Position numbers and translations under genes: made by a program. A DNA stretch of 64,000 bases from Nocardioides sp. (lineage in GTDB: Bacteria; Actinomycetota; Actinomycetes; Propionibacteriales; Nocardioidaceae): the NCBI RefSeq assembly GCF_030019515.1, contig NZ_JASEEQ010000012.1:62001-126000 (forward strand), read 5' to 3'. Each line of letters begins with the position of its first letter. Position 1 is the first letter of the stretch. The notes under the pieces are model-generated. The model saw nothing but the letters and a program-made list of their open reading frames with translations, was not told where the DNA came from and did no database searches. Shown one piece after another: positions 23,114 through 32,245 of the stretch.

Positions 23114-24435
23114 CCAAGCCCGCCACCGTGCTCGCCCCCAAGTACCGGACCCCCGCTCAGCTGCGCGCCGACGCCGCCATGCTCGCCGGCACCCGGTCCC
23201 GCGTCGCCCTGGCCGCGGCCGGCGACGACGCTCCGGAGCCCGAGACCGGGACCGTCGCGGAGCTCTGGCTCTACGGCGTCGTCGGTGGCTGGTGGCGCGG
23301 CTTCGACGCCGAGTCGGTGTCCCGGGCGCTGCGCGAGATCGACGCCGACGTGATCTACGTGCGGATCCACTCCCCGGGCGGCGTCGCCTACGACGGGGTC
23401 GCCATCAGCAACCTGCTGCGCAACCACCGCGCGAAGATCGTCGTCGTCGTCGACGGCCTCGCCGCCTCAGCCGCATCGGTGATCGCGATCGCCGGCGACG
23501 AGATCGTGATGTGCCCGGGCTCCCAGATGATGCTCCACGACGCGTCCACCGGCATGTACGGCAACGAGGCTGAGCTGCACCGCGCCGCCGTGTGGATCGG
23601 TGGCCAGAGCCGCAACTACGCCGGCGTCTACGCGGGCAAGGCCGGCGGCACCCCCGAGCAGTGGCGCGAGGTCATGCTCGCCAACGACGGCTGGGGCACC
23701 TGGTACACCGCAGAGGAGGCCGTCGCCGCGGGCCTTGCCGACAGCGTCGGGAACCGGATCGCCATCGGCAGCCCCCCGGTCGCACCTGAGGACGAGTTCG
23801 ACGAGCTCGACGAGGAGATGCTCGCCCGCGCGGCGCACGACCTCCAGATCCTCGAGCAGAACGTCCACCCCGCCGCCCGTGCCGCATGGCAGGGCGAGCG
23901 CCCCAAGCCCCCGACTGCATCCGCGGGCGGGTCCGTCACCACCGAAGGAGGTCCTGCCGTGGCTTTCAGCGACGAGCAGCTCACCACCATGCGGGACAAG
24001 CTCGAGCTCCCCGCGGACGCGGACGAGGCGGCCATCGTCGCCGCGGTCGCCGCAGTCGTCGAGGAGAACCTCGAGGAGCGTCCCGCCAGCCCCACGGCCG
24101 CCGTCACCCCCGGTGACGTCGTCGTTCCCGAGGTCCGCCTCCGGGACCTCGAGGCCGCGGCCGCGGCCGGCGTCGCCGCAGCGAAGAAGCTGCACGACAT
24201 GGAGCGCGACGCGTTCCTCGACGCGAACAAGACGAAGTTCCCGGCCACGTCCCGCGCGGACTGGGCCACGCGCTTCGACAAGGACCCCGAGGGCACGCGC
24301 GAGCTGCTGTCGGCCGCCGCCGACCTGGTCCCCACCGGCGAGCACGGTCACGGCGACGCGCCCGACGGCACCGAGGGCCCCACCTCGCTCGCCGAGATCC
24401 GTGAGGACCCCACCTACAAGAACTGGGAGATCTGA
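23110..24435 (+). CDS. ClpP-like head maturation protease
   Basis: A 441-aa protein. Residues about 35-240 are a ClpP/S49-fold protease: VIYVRIHSPGGVAYDGVAIS, the nucleophile region VDGLAASAASVIAIAGDEIV with the catalytic Ser, and MMLHDASTGMYG with the catalytic His. The C-terminal ~180 residues are acidic and helical and resemble a fused scaffolding segment. Fusion of protease and scaffold is common in phages lacking a separate scaffold gene, and none is seen here. GTG overlaps the portal stop. Confidence 0.9.
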   Translation: MTKPATVLAPKYRTPAQLRADAAMLAGTRSRVALAAAGDDAPEPETGTVAELWLYGVVGGWWRGFDAESVSRALREIDADVIYVRIHSPGGVAYDGVAISNLLRNHRAKIVVVVDGLAASAASVIAIAGDEIVMCPGSQMMLHDASTGMYGNEAELHRAAVWIGGQSRNYAGVYAGKAGGTPEQWREVMLANDGWGTWYTAEEAVAAGLADSVGNRIAIGSPPVAPEDEFDELDEEMLARAAHDLQILEQNVHPAARAAWQGERPKPPTASAGGSVTTEGGPAVAFSDEQLTTMRDKLELPADADEAAIVAAVAAVVEENLEERPASPTAAVTPGDVVVPEVRLRDLEAAAAAGVAAAKKLHDMERDAFLDANKTKFPATSRADWATRFDKDPEGTRELLSAAADLVPTGEHGHGDAPDGTEGPTSLAEIREDPTYKNWEI

Positions 24436-24436
24436 C

Positions 24437-24862
24437 ATGGGTGCCATCCCGCAGGTCCGGCAGACCGGACCCAAGTCCTACCCTGCCCTCGAGGCCATCA
24501 CTGGTGGCCAGCTCGTCGAGGGCCGCGCCACCGGCACCGGTGGCGCCGGCGTTGCCGCGGCCGGCTCGGCCAAGGTCCTTGGCGTCGCCCTGAACGACGC
24601 CGTCGCGACCCTGGTCACCGACCCGGTCAACGGCGTCCTCGACACCGCCCCGACCGGCACGCGGGTCAACGTCGCCAAGAGCGTCGAGGTGCCCGTCACC
24701 TACGCCGCGGCCGCTGCGTTCGGCGACAAGCTCGTCGCCGCCGCGAACGGCCACGTCACGCCCGCGGGAGCGACTCCCGACGCCCGGACCATCGTGGGCG
24801 AGTGCACCGAGGTCGGGGGCGTCGCCGCCGCCGACACGGTCGCTCTGGCCTGGATCTACTGA
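24437..24862 (+). CDS. Capsid decoration (DUF2190-like) protein
   Basis: A 141-aa protein rich in Ala, Val and Gly with beta-pattern repeats (KVLGVALNDAVATLVTDPVN; ARTIVGECTEVGGVAAADTV). This matches the small trimeric capsid cement proteins usually encoded between protease and major capsid. Call based on position and composition. Confidence 0.75.
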   Translation: MGAIPQVRQTGPKSYPALEAITGGQLVEGRATGTGGAGVAAAGSAKVLGVALNDAVATLVTDPVNGVLDTAPTGTRVNVAKSVEVPVTYAAAAAFGDKLVAAANGHVTPAGATPDARTIVGECTEVGGVAAADTVALAWIY

Positions 24863-24873
24863 GGGAGCACGAG

Positions 24874-25788
24874 ATGACCCAGCTCACCCTCGATGGTGGT
24901 CGCAAGATCACCGTCGACGACATCCGCCGGAACCCGCTGTTCCTGCCGGCGCGCATCCTCGAGCTGCTCGACGGGCAGTTCATCGACGACATCATCCTGC
25001 GCTACGAGGGCGACGCCTCGACCGTCGCGTTCGAGGAGGGCGCCTCGGTGTTCCTCGACGGGGAGGTCTCCGAGCTCATCGAGTTCGAGGAGATCCCGGT
25101 CCTGGGCACCCAGCGCGGTCTCCCGCGGCTCGCGGTCGCCACCAAGAAGGGCGCCGGCGTCCGGATCTCCGAGGACATGAAGCGCGAGAACAACATCGCT
25201 GCCGTCAACCGGCAGATCACCGCGCTGACCAACAGCATGATCCGCGCGCGCTTCGTCGCCATGCGGGAGCTCCTGCTGAACCCGGCGATCCCGGCGATCC
25301 CGGCCTCGGCCGCGTGGGACACCGCCAGCGGTCGCCCGCGCCGGGACTTCGCCGCCGCCGCCGAGGTCATCGCCTCCGCCGGCGACGACACCGCCGGCAC
25401 CACCTACGGCTACGAGGCCGACACCACGGTCGTGCCCGGCAGCCTCACCCCCGTCCTGCTCGACAACGAGGACTTCCTCAAGGTGTACGGCGGCAACATC
25501 GCCGGCGAGAACATCGCCTACACCGGGAAGCTCCCCCAGGACGTGATGGGGATGCTCGGTCTCAAGGCGCGGTTCTGGCCGCAGGACCGGGTCCTGGTGC
25601 TCAAGCGGAAGACCGTCGGGTTCTACACCGACCCGCGGCCGCTCGAGGTCACGCCGCTCTACCCGGAGGGCAACGGCCCGAACGGCGGCCCCACCGAGTC
25701 GCACCGGTCCGACGCGACGATGAAGCGCGCCTCGGGCATCGACGAGCCGCTCGCCGCGTGCTGGATCACCGGGGTGGTGACGCCCTGA
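24874..25788 (+). CDS. Major capsid protein
   Basis: A 304-aa protein in the standard capsid position, with ATG preceded by GAGGGA. It carries the extended N-arm and a long alpha-helix typical of HK97-fold shells (ISEDMKRENNIAAVNRQITA). The C-terminal A-domain-like segment includes VLVLKRKTVGFYTDPRPLEV. No separate head protein is present, supporting the assignment. Confidence 0.85.
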   Translation: MTQLTLDGGRKITVDDIRRNPLFLPARILELLDGQFIDDIILRYEGDASTVAFEEGASVFLDGEVSELIEFEEIPVLGTQRGLPRLAVATKKGAGVRISEDMKRENNIAAVNRQITALTNSMIRARFVAMRELLLNPAIPAIPASAAWDTASGRPRRDFAAAAEVIASAGDDTAGTTYGYEADTTVVPGSLTPVLLDNEDFLKVYGGNIAGENIAYTGKLPQDVMGMLGLKARFWPQDRVLVLKRKTVGFYTDPRPLEVTPLYPEGNGPNGGPTESHRSDATMKRASGIDEPLAACWITGVVTP

Positions 25789-26264
25789 TGGACCTCAACG
25801 ACGTCAAGGCCGGCAAGTACCAGCTGGTCGCGCCCCGCTGGGACCAGATCACCTCCAAGCCCGGCGAGCCCCTGGAGTTCATCCGGCACCGCCGCGGCGC
25901 GATCGTCGAACTCAACACAGAGGACGCCAAGCGCCTCGTCGGGGCCGGCGCCGTGGTCAAGCCCGGCCAGCTCGAGAAGACCAAGGCCGAGCAGGCCCGG
26001 GCCATCGCCGAGCGTGCCGCCGCGGAGTACCAGGCGATCCTCGCCGGCCTGCCCGAGGACGTGCGCGCCGACGTCGCCCCGACGACCGTCGCCAAGGACG
26101 AGGGCCCGAAGCCGGGCTCGATCGAGGCGATCCTCGCCGAGGTCGGAGACGACGCAGACAAGGCGACGGCCGCGCTCGAGGCCGAGGTCGGCGAGGGCGG
26201 CAAGAACCGCGCCGGCCTCGTCAAGAAGCTGCAGGGAGTCATCGAGCGCAGCCAGGGCTCCTGA
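25788..26264 (+). CDS. Head-region protein of unknown function
   Basis: A 158-aa protein with a short N-terminal domain (GKYQLVAPRWDQITSKPGEP) and a charged helical remainder. It starts at an ATG overlapping the capsid stop. It may be a head-tail joining or capsid-associated protein. Confidence 0.65.
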   Translation: MDLNDVKAGKYQLVAPRWDQITSKPGEPLEFIRHRRGAIVELNTEDAKRLVGAGAVVKPGQLEKTKAEQARAIAERAAAEYQAILAGLPEDVRADVAPTTVAKDEGPKPGSIEAILAEVGDDADKATAALEAEVGEGGKNRAGLVKKLQGVIERSQGS

Positions 26265-26473
26265 TGGCTCACGTCGTCAACGACTCCCTGGTCGCGTTCG
26301 TACGGCTGGCCACCGGCGGGACGGTGAAGCTCCACGCGGGTGACACCGTCCCGGCCGAGGCCGACCCCGCCCACGTCGCCGGGCTCGTCGAGCGCGGCGT
26401 CCTGACCGAGGTCAAGGAGCCGAAGGGCAGCCGCGGCAGCGGCGGCGCGGGCAGCTCTGGCGACCAGTCCTGA
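26264..26473 (+). CDS. Small head-region protein
   Basis: A 69-aa protein. It has a compact beta-like N-terminus (VAFVRLATGGTVKLHAGDTV) and a Gly/Ser-rich tail. It overlaps the previous stop. The KLHAGDTVP pattern resembles small phage head or virion proteins with unknown role. Confidence 0.6.
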   Translation: MAHVVNDSLVAFVRLATGGTVKLHAGDTVPAEADPAHVAGLVERGVLTEVKEPKGSRGSGGAGSSGDQS

Positions 26474-26492
26474 CCGGGGAGAGGAGCAGCGC

Positions 26493-26948
26493 ATGGCGCT
26501 CGAAGGCCTCGCGGCCGACGTGGACGTTCAGCAGGTCCACGCGCTGCTCCTCGCCCGTCAGCCCGCGATCCTCGACCCCGCGAGCGAGGAGTACGCGCTC
26601 TTCGAGTCCGAGGTCAAGGGCATCACGACCGAGGTCGTCGCGGTCACCGGCGCCGAGCCGCCAGCCGGCGCGTACCGCGACCTCGCCGTGCGGACGATCG
26701 AGATCGGCGTGGCCGCGCAGATCGAGTACGCCCTGTTCCCCGAGCAGCAGCTCGGCGACGGCAGCCGCGGCGCGATTCTCCAGGCGCGCTACGAACGGCT
26801 CCTGGCCCAGCTCGGCGCGTCGAGCAGCGCCGGCGGCGACGTGCCCACGACGCCCGTCCCGCAGGGCGACTTCCCACCCGCCTGCCCCGACCCACTCGGG
26901 TTCTGGCCCTGCTACCCGAACTACTACACACCCGGGTACACCACCTGA
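26493..26948 (+). CDS. Head-tail connector protein
   Basis: A 151-aa protein; residues about 1-110 are helical (VQQVHALLLARQPAILDPAS; IEIGVAAQIEYALFPEQQ), consistent with gp6-type adaptor proteins that bind the portal. The Pro/Tyr-rich tail (FWPCYPNYYTPGYTT) is unusual. GTG-less ATG start with GGAGAGGAG upstream. Confidence 0.65.
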   Translation: MALEGLAADVDVQQVHALLLARQPAILDPASEEYALFESEVKGITTEVVAVTGAEPPAGAYRDLAVRTIEIGVAAQIEYALFPEQQLGDGSRGAILQARYERLLAQLGASSSAGGDVPTTPVPQGDFPPACPDPLGFWPCYPNYYTPGYTT

Positions 26949-27367
26949 TGCTCGAGATCGAAGTCGAGGACCGTGCCGCGCTCCGGCTCCTCGACAACAT
27001 CGGTGACCGCCTCGAGCACCCCGACGGGCTGCTCGGCGCGCTGGTCGAGGAGATGCACGACTACGAGCGCGACGTCTTCGCCACCAGCGGCCACGGCGCC
27101 TGGCCGGCGCTGAGCCCGAACACGCTTCGGCAGAAGAGCGGCGGCCAGGTCCTCGTAGACAGCGGCGACCTGCTCCACGACCTGACCAGCAGCAAGGACC
27201 TCCTCGGCGACGAAGCGTCCGTCACCACCGACGCCGACCACGCCAGGTTCCACCGGTACGGCACCAGCCGGATGCCGCGCCGCGACCCCACCCCGACCCC
27301 GCCGTCCCACGTCGTCGAGGAGTGGGCCCGCACCGCGCTCGACTACATCACGGACGGCCGGCTGTGA
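26948..27367 (+). CDS. Virion morphogenesis / tail completion protein (Mu gpG-like)
   Basis: A 139-aa protein. The stretch FATSGHGAWPALSPNTLRQK and DHARFHRYGTSRMPRRDP match the Mu-type virion morphogenesis family, in which a conserved W..L...T...K and H..G....P.R occur. It likely joins head and tail. Confidence 0.75.
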   Translation: MLEIEVEDRAALRLLDNIGDRLEHPDGLLGALVEEMHDYERDVFATSGHGAWPALSPNTLRQKSGGQVLVDSGDLLHDLTSSKDLLGDEASVTTDADHARFHRYGTSRMPRRDPTPTPPSHVVEEWARTALDYITDGRL

Positions 27368-27918
27368 CGTTCCGGCTGGTCACCGCCGACGACGTCTGCA
27401 CGGGCGCCGAGACCGTGCTGGTCGCGGCCCTGCCGGTGCTGATCGAGGCACTCGGGCTCGACGAGCCGGCCGACACCAAGCCGTTCGTCATGCCGACGAC
27501 CTGGTCGCAGGTCCCCACCCTGGAGGCGCTCCAGTCCGCCCGGTTCCCCGCCGCGGCAGTCACCACGACCGGCACCGTCGGTGACACCAGGGAGTCGAGC
27601 ACCGGCGTCGACGCCGAGTGGCTGGTGCGCGTCGGCATGTTCGACCGCGGCGCCGACTACAACGACACCGCGCACCGGATCCGCACTTGGGCGGCGCTCA
27701 TCCGCGCCGGCCTGCTGCGCCACCGCACCCTCGGCGGGATCGCCTCCGGTCTCCGGCTCGCCGGCGAGTCCTACAGGAACCTCCCGCAGACCAGCGCCGC
27801 GCGCACACTCGGCGGCTGCACCGTCGACGTGCGAGTGAAGGTCCGCAACATCGCCGACCTCGCCGACCTCACGGCGCCGGTGGTGAAGTCCACCGACTCC
27901 GCTCTGACCGTCAACTGA
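27364..27918 (+). CDS. Tail terminator/completion-like protein
   Basis: A 184-aa protein located just before the sheath gene, where tail terminator proteins are usually encoded. Contains GVDAEWLVRVGMFDRGADYN and a C-terminal GCTVDVRVKVRNIADLADLT strand region, in line with the alpha/beta fold of such proteins. GTG overlaps the preceding stop. Confidence 0.62.
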   Translation: MTFRLVTADDVCTGAETVLVAALPVLIEALGLDEPADTKPFVMPTTWSQVPTLEALQSARFPAAAVTTTGTVGDTRESSTGVDAEWLVRVGMFDRGADYNDTAHRIRTWAALIRAGLLRHRTLGGIASGLRLAGESYRNLPQTSAARTLGGCTVDVRVKVRNIADLADLTAPVVKSTDSALTVN

Positions 27919-27952
27919 ACAACTCCGCTACCCGCACCCACCAGGAGTAGGT

Positions 27953-29080
27953 ATGTCCCGTCCTCAGATCATCGTGAACGTCACCGCTGCGCTGCAGCGA
28001 CGTGGCGCGCCCACGGACACCGGCACCGCCTTTCTGGTGTACGCCGGAGTCACCGGGCCATCGGCGCCGACGAAGTGCCTGTCAGCCGCAGACGCCCTCG
28101 CGGCCAACGTTCCTGCCGTCCAGGCCGCGTGGGTGGGCGACGCTCTCACCCAGGGCGCCCCTGCCGTCTACGTCCTCAGGGCCGCAGCGGTCGACAACGC
28201 TGCGGTCACCGAGGCGGAGTGGACCACCGCGCTGGATCAGCTCACGGCTGACTTCGGGCCCGGCCAGGTCCTCATCCCCGGCGTCGAAACCGCCGCAGCG
28301 CACGCCGCCCTCCTCGCCCACGCCGACGCGACGAAGCGTTGTGTCCTCCTCGACGCTGCCAAGGATGCGACCGCCGCCGACCTGACGACCGCGGCCGCCG
28401 GCCTCGCCGCGGGAGCCGGCGCCGAGCGCGCCGGCCTCATCGCCCCGTGGGCCACGGTGCCCGGAAGCGCCGGCCTGGCCCGCGAGGTGCCCGGCTCGGT
28501 GATCGCGGCGGGCCTCGCCGCCCGCAGCGACGCCCGCGTTGGTCACGCCAACGCGGCCCCGGCCTTCGACCAGGGTGTCGGCGCGGGTGTCATCTCTCGC
28601 GGCATCGCCGTCACCGCGACCTACACCGACGCCGAGCTCGACGACCTGCACGACGCCGGCGTTTCCGTGATCCGCAACATCCGCGGCGTCCCGACGCTCT
28701 ACGGCTGGGTCTCGATCTCCTCGGATCCGAACTTCCGCCAGCTGAACTGGGGCCGCATGGCCATGCAGCTGCACTACGGGATCTCGGCGCTGGTCGAGCA
28801 GTTCCTCGGCCGCCAGATCGACGGCCAGGGCAAGCTCTTCGCCGAGCTCGAGGGCACCCTCCGCGGCTACTTCCTGCCCCTGTGGCAGCGCGACCCCAAC
28901 CCCGCGCTGTACGGCTCGAGCGCCGACGAGGCCTTCGACGTCGACACCCGCAGCCCGAACACCGGCACCACGATCGCCGCTGGCGAGCTCCACGCACTCG
29001 CCGCGGTCGCCCTGACCCCGCACACCGAGAAGGTCATCATCGACGTGACGACCGCGATCGCCGAAGGAGTGGCGGCATGA
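27953..29080 (+). CDS. Contractile tail sheath protein
   Basis: A 375-aa sheath subunit. The C-terminal domain has the conserved ISRGIAVTATYTDAELDDLH and WGRMAMQLHYGISALVEQFL segments with RNIRGVPTLYGWVSIS between. The N-terminal VTGPSAPTKCLSAADALAAN region is the usual variable insertion. Presence of this gene shows a contractile tail. It is at the short end for sheath proteins. Confidence 0.9.
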   Translation: MSRPQIIVNVTAALQRRGAPTDTGTAFLVYAGVTGPSAPTKCLSAADALAANVPAVQAAWVGDALTQGAPAVYVLRAAAVDNAAVTEAEWTTALDQLTADFGPGQVLIPGVETAAAHAALLAHADATKRCVLLDAAKDATAADLTTAAAGLAAGAGAERAGLIAPWATVPGSAGLAREVPGSVIAAGLAARSDARVGHANAAPAFDQGVGAGVISRGIAVTATYTDAELDDLHDAGVSVIRNIRGVPTLYGWVSISSDPNFRQLNWGRMAMQLHYGISALVEQFLGRQIDGQGKLFAELEGTLRGYFLPLWQRDPNPALYGSSADEAFDVDTRSPNTGTTIAAGELHALAAVALTPHTEKVIIDVTTAIAEGVAA

Positions 29081-29484
29081 CCACCTCTCAGCAGTTCCTC
29101 ATCACGGCCACCGTCGACGGACGCCCACTCGGGACGTTCGACACCGCCTCAGGCGGCGAGCCGACCGCGGACGTCGCGAAGCACCGCCCTGGCGGCATGG
29201 TGGGTGAGAACTCCTACGGCGCGCTGCCGACATATGGCGACCTCACCGTCGGACGCGAGCTCGACCGTGTCCGCGACGTCGAGGTCTACCGCTCCCTGGT
29301 GCCGCGCGTCGGCAGGGCGCTGGCCTCGGTCTCCAAGCAGCCGCTCGACGACGACGGGGCACCCGCCGGCAAGCCGTTCACCTACACGGGCCGCCTCGCC
29401 GGCATGAGCGACCCGGACGCCGACTCCAACGATGCGTCGGTCTCCATGTGGCAGATGACCATCGTCGTCACCGGCCGCGCCTGA
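29077..29484 (+). CDS. Tail tube protein
   Basis: A 135-aa protein immediately after the sheath gene. A small beta-rich fold with GENSYGALPTYGDLTVGREL and DASVSMWQMTIVVTGRA, consistent with the inner tube subunit of contractile tails. ATG overlaps the sheath stop. Confidence 0.78.
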   Translation: MTTSQQFLITATVDGRPLGTFDTASGGEPTADVAKHRPGGMVGENSYGALPTYGDLTVGRELDRVRDVEVYRSLVPRVGRALASVSKQPLDDDGAPAGKPFTYTGRLAGMSDPDADSNDASVSMWQMTIVVTGRA

Positions 29485-29975
29485 TGGCCACCGAGCACGA
29501 GCCCGACGAGGGCGAGCGCGCCGCTGCGCCGGGCTCAGCCCTGGCCGGACTGCGCCGCCGGCGCGAGGAAGCAGCCGCGAAGCTGTACCTGGACCTCGCG
29601 GTCCCCCGCCTCGACCCTCCGGTCTACGTCCGCTACAAGCCCGTCGACCAGCGCACCCTCGACCTGGCGAACAAGCGCGCCCGCGAGTCCAAGGACCCTG
29701 ACCGCCTCGTCATCGCCAACGCCGTCGCCCTCTCGCACGCGTGCATCGGGGTCTTCGGCGAGGTCGACGGCCAGCCCGAGGGCAACCCCGAGGACTGGCC
29801 GAAGTTCGACAGCCGGCTCCGGGAGCTGCTCGGTCTGCCCGAGGACGCCAGCGCGGTCGAGACGGTGCGCACGCTCTACCTGACCGACGGCGACGTGATC
29901 GCGGCGGCTAGCGAGCTCGCCGAATGGTCAGGCATGGTGGCGCGCCGTACCGACGAGGAGATCGCGGGAAACTGA
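29484..29975 (+). CDS. Tail assembly chaperone, unshifted product (G-like)
   Basis: A 163-aa acidic protein between tube and tape-measure genes. Its last codons contain the slippery heptamer GGGAAAC in the reading phase required for -1 frameshifting, directly before the stop. It is the equivalent of lambda gpG, binding the tape measure during tail assembly. Confidence 0.8.
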   Translation: MATEHEPDEGERAAAPGSALAGLRRRREEAAAKLYLDLAVPRLDPPVYVRYKPVDQRTLDLANKRARESKDPDRLVIANAVALSHACIGVFGEVDGQPEGNPEDWPKFDSRLRELLGLPEDASAVETVRTLYLTDGDVIAAASELAEWSGMVARRTDEEIAGN

Positions 29976-30223
29976 CCGGCGACCCCGCCATCGAGCTGGC
30001 CGGGGTCGCAGTCCAGTACGGCCTCGACCCCCTCAGGGTCTTGGCTCTCGCACCACACGACGCCCAGATCACCGCGGCGGCTCTCGCGGCGGCGAACCGC
30101 CAGCGGTCCGACGAGATCCGTGGGTGGTTGGACTACCTCGCCCGCACGACAGCGGCGAGCACCACGACCGGCTTCGGCCAGGTCATGCGCGGATTCCTGA
30201 AGGTGATGGCGAGGCGGAGGTGA
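29484..30223 (+). CDS. Tail assembly chaperone, -1 frameshift product (GT-like)
   Basis: A -1 slip on GGGAAAC at 29966-29972 bypasses the TGA at 29973-29975 and continues as LTGDPAIELAGVAVQYGLDP, ending at 30223 for about 246 aa. The extension has no credible independent start next to the junction, and its phase is exactly -1 relative to the upstream gene. It ends 6 bp before the tape-measure GTG. This matches the conserved GT frameshift of tailed phages. Confidence 0.82.
29966..29972 (+). other. Programmed -1 frameshift slippery site
   Basis: GGGAAAC is read as G GGA AAC, the X XXY YYZ form. It is followed at once by TGA, and by GC-rich sequence that could fold. Confidence 0.82.
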
Positions 30224-30229
30224 GTCGTC

Positions 30230-32245
30230 GTGGCTGCTGAGGAAGAGGTTGGCCTCCGGCTCTCCCTGAAGAACCGCCACGAGACCGTGTCCGGGCTCGA
30301 CGACGTCGGCGACAAGCTCGACCGGGTCGGCGACGAGGCCGACCGTGCAGGCCGCAAGGCCAGGTACGGCGCCGCGGGCCTGCTTTCGTTCGGCCGGAGC
30401 GGGAGGATCGCTGGCCGCGCCGTCGTCTACGGGATGGGGGCGGCCGCGGCCGGGGTCGTCGGCGCGGGCATCGCGCTCACGAAGCTGTCGAAGGACTCGA
30501 TCGCGGAGGCCCGCGAGTCGCAGAAGGTGGGCGCCGTCACCCGCTCCGAGATCAAGGCCACGGGCCAGGTCGCGAACGTCACCGCTAAGCAGGTCGGGCG
30601 TCTCGCCGGCGCGATCTCGGACAAGGTCGGCGTCGACGACGAGGAGATCCAGGCCGGCGCCAACATGGTCCTGACGTTCAAGAACGTCCGCAACGAGATC
30701 GGCAAGGGCTCGAAGATCTTCAGCCGCGCGACCCGCGACGCCGTTGACTTGGCCAAGGCCGGGTTCGGGTCGATCACCTCGCAGTCGAAGATGCTGGCGA
30801 AGGCGCTCAACGACCCGATCAAGGGACTCTCCGCGATGTCCCGGTCCGGGGTGACGTTCACCCAGCAGCAGCAGGACCGGATCAAGGGCCTGGTGGAGGA
30901 GGGGGACCTTCTCAAGTCCCAGAAGATCATCCTCGGTGAGGTCGAGTCCCAGGTCGGCGGCGTCGCCGAGGCACAGGCCACCTGGGGCGACAAGGCGGCG
31001 GTCTCGATCGGCAACATCAAGGAGCGCATCGGCCTGGTGCTCCTCCCGGCACTCGACGGCGTCGAGAAGTGGTTCGTCCAGAAGGGCGCACCCGTGCTCG
31101 ACCGGTGGGTCGGGGTCTTCGAGGACCGGGGCATCCCGGCCATCGAGCGGTTCGCCCGCAAGGCCGTCCCCGCGGTCGGTGACTTCCTCGAGGAGGCCCG
31201 CCCGCTCGCGGAGTCGGTGATCCCCGCGATCGGCACCGGCCTGGAGACCGCCGCTGACGCGTTCAAGGTCATCGCCCCCAAGGCGAAGGCGGTCTTCGAA
31301 GCCTTCAACAACCTCCCCGACTGGGCCAAGCAGGGCATCGCGATCGCCGCGCTCGGCGGCCTCGCGGCCAAGAGAATCGGGGCGTTCGACCGCGGCAGCC
31401 TTCTCGGGTCGATCGCTACGACGGCCAAGCCGCTCCCCGTGTGGGTGGTCAACGGCGGTGGCGGTCTCCCGACCACGGGGAAGCCCGGCGGCCCCACCCC
31501 CTTCGGCGGACCTGGGGGCGGCGGGCCGAAGTGGGTGCCCGGCATGGTCGGAAACACCTTGGGGACCGCGCTGACGGCGCTCGGATTCGCCATGGCCAAC
31601 AGCGACCCCGACAACGTCCACCCAGGGCTGCCTGGCCTCGACGTCACCAAGGTGATGTCGCAGGAGGAGCTGCTGGCTCAGGAGCGCCGGCGCAACGTCG
31701 ACGACTACAAGCGTCGGATGCGGGCGCTCGACGAGCTGCTGGTCGGGCCCCTCGGGAAGATCAAGGACGTCAACACCCAGTTCGACTTCCTCGGCACCAA
31801 GCGGCCCACGCCTAAGGTCGCCACTCCCGGGATGGACGAGGCCGTCCGCTCCGGAGACCGCCTGATCGGGATCCTCGGTGTGCTCGACCGCACCGAGTCC
31901 CGGCCGACCGTCGTGCTCGACGGTGTCGGCACTGCCGAGCTCCGCGTCCAGTCCTTGCAGTCCAAGCTCCAGCAGCTGAGCGGGCAAGGTGTGTTCCTCC
32001 CCGGCGGCTCCCCGACGCCGGGCAGCAGCGGCAACAAGTGGGACGGACTCCGCGCACCCAAGCACCCCCGGCCCGTGCCAAGCGCTGGCCGGGTCACGGT
32101 GCCACAGGGGCCTGACCTCCCCGACGTCGCGGGCTGGGCGGACGAGGTCGCCGTGCCTGACACCGTGGTGCAGCTGTACCTGGACGGCAAGGTCCTGATG
32201 GAGAGCACGGTGCGGAACCTGCAGACGAAGGCCGCCCGCGCGTGA
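30230..32245 (+). CDS. Tape measure protein
   Basis: A 671-aa protein, the largest structural gene, right after the chaperone pair. It has an N-terminal coiled coil (LDDVGDKLDRVGDEADRAGR), hydrophobic segments (AAAAGVVGAGIALTKLSKDS and GIAIAALGGLAAKRIG), and a Gly/Pro-rich middle. GTG start with GGAGG upstream. At about 1.5 angstrom per residue it predicts a tail near 100 nm, short for a tape measure of a contractile phage. Confidence 0.88.
   Translation: MAAEEEVGLRLSLKNRHETVSGLDDVGDKLDRVGDEADRAGRKARYGAAGLLSFGRSGRIAGRAVVYGMGAAAAGVVGAGIALTKLSKDSIAEARESQKVGAVTRSEIKATGQVANVTAKQVGRLAGAISDKVGVDDEEIQAGANMVLTFKNVRNEIGKGSKIFSRATRDAVDLAKAGFGSITSQSKMLAKALNDPIKGLSAMSRSGVTFTQQQQDRIKGLVEEGDLLKSQKIILGEVESQVGGVAEAQATWGDKAAVSIGNIKERIGLVLLPALDGVEKWFVQKGAPVLDRWVGVFEDRGIPAIERFARKAVPAVGDFLEEARPLAESVIPAIGTGLETAADAFKVIAPKAKAVFEAFNNLPDWAKQGIAIAALGGLAAKRIGAFDRGSLLGSIATTAKPLPVWVVNGGGGLPTTGKPGGPTPFGGPGGGGPKWVPGMVGNTLGTALTALGFAMANSDPDNVHPGLPGLDVTKVMSQEELLAQERRRNVDDYKRRMRALDELLVGPLGKIKDVNTQFDFLGTKRPTPKVATPGMDEAVRSGDRLIGILGVLDRTESRPTVVLDGVGTAELRVQSLQSKLQQLSGQGVFLPGGSPTPGSSGNKWDGLRAPKHPRPVPSAGRVTVPQGPDLPDVAGWADEVAVPDTVVQLYLDGKVLMESTVRNLQTKAARA

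Noticed and set aside
29876..32065. 729-codon minus-strand frame opposite the tape measure
   Set aside because: Composition is typical of antisense frames in GC-rich DNA and it overlaps three well-supported tail genes.
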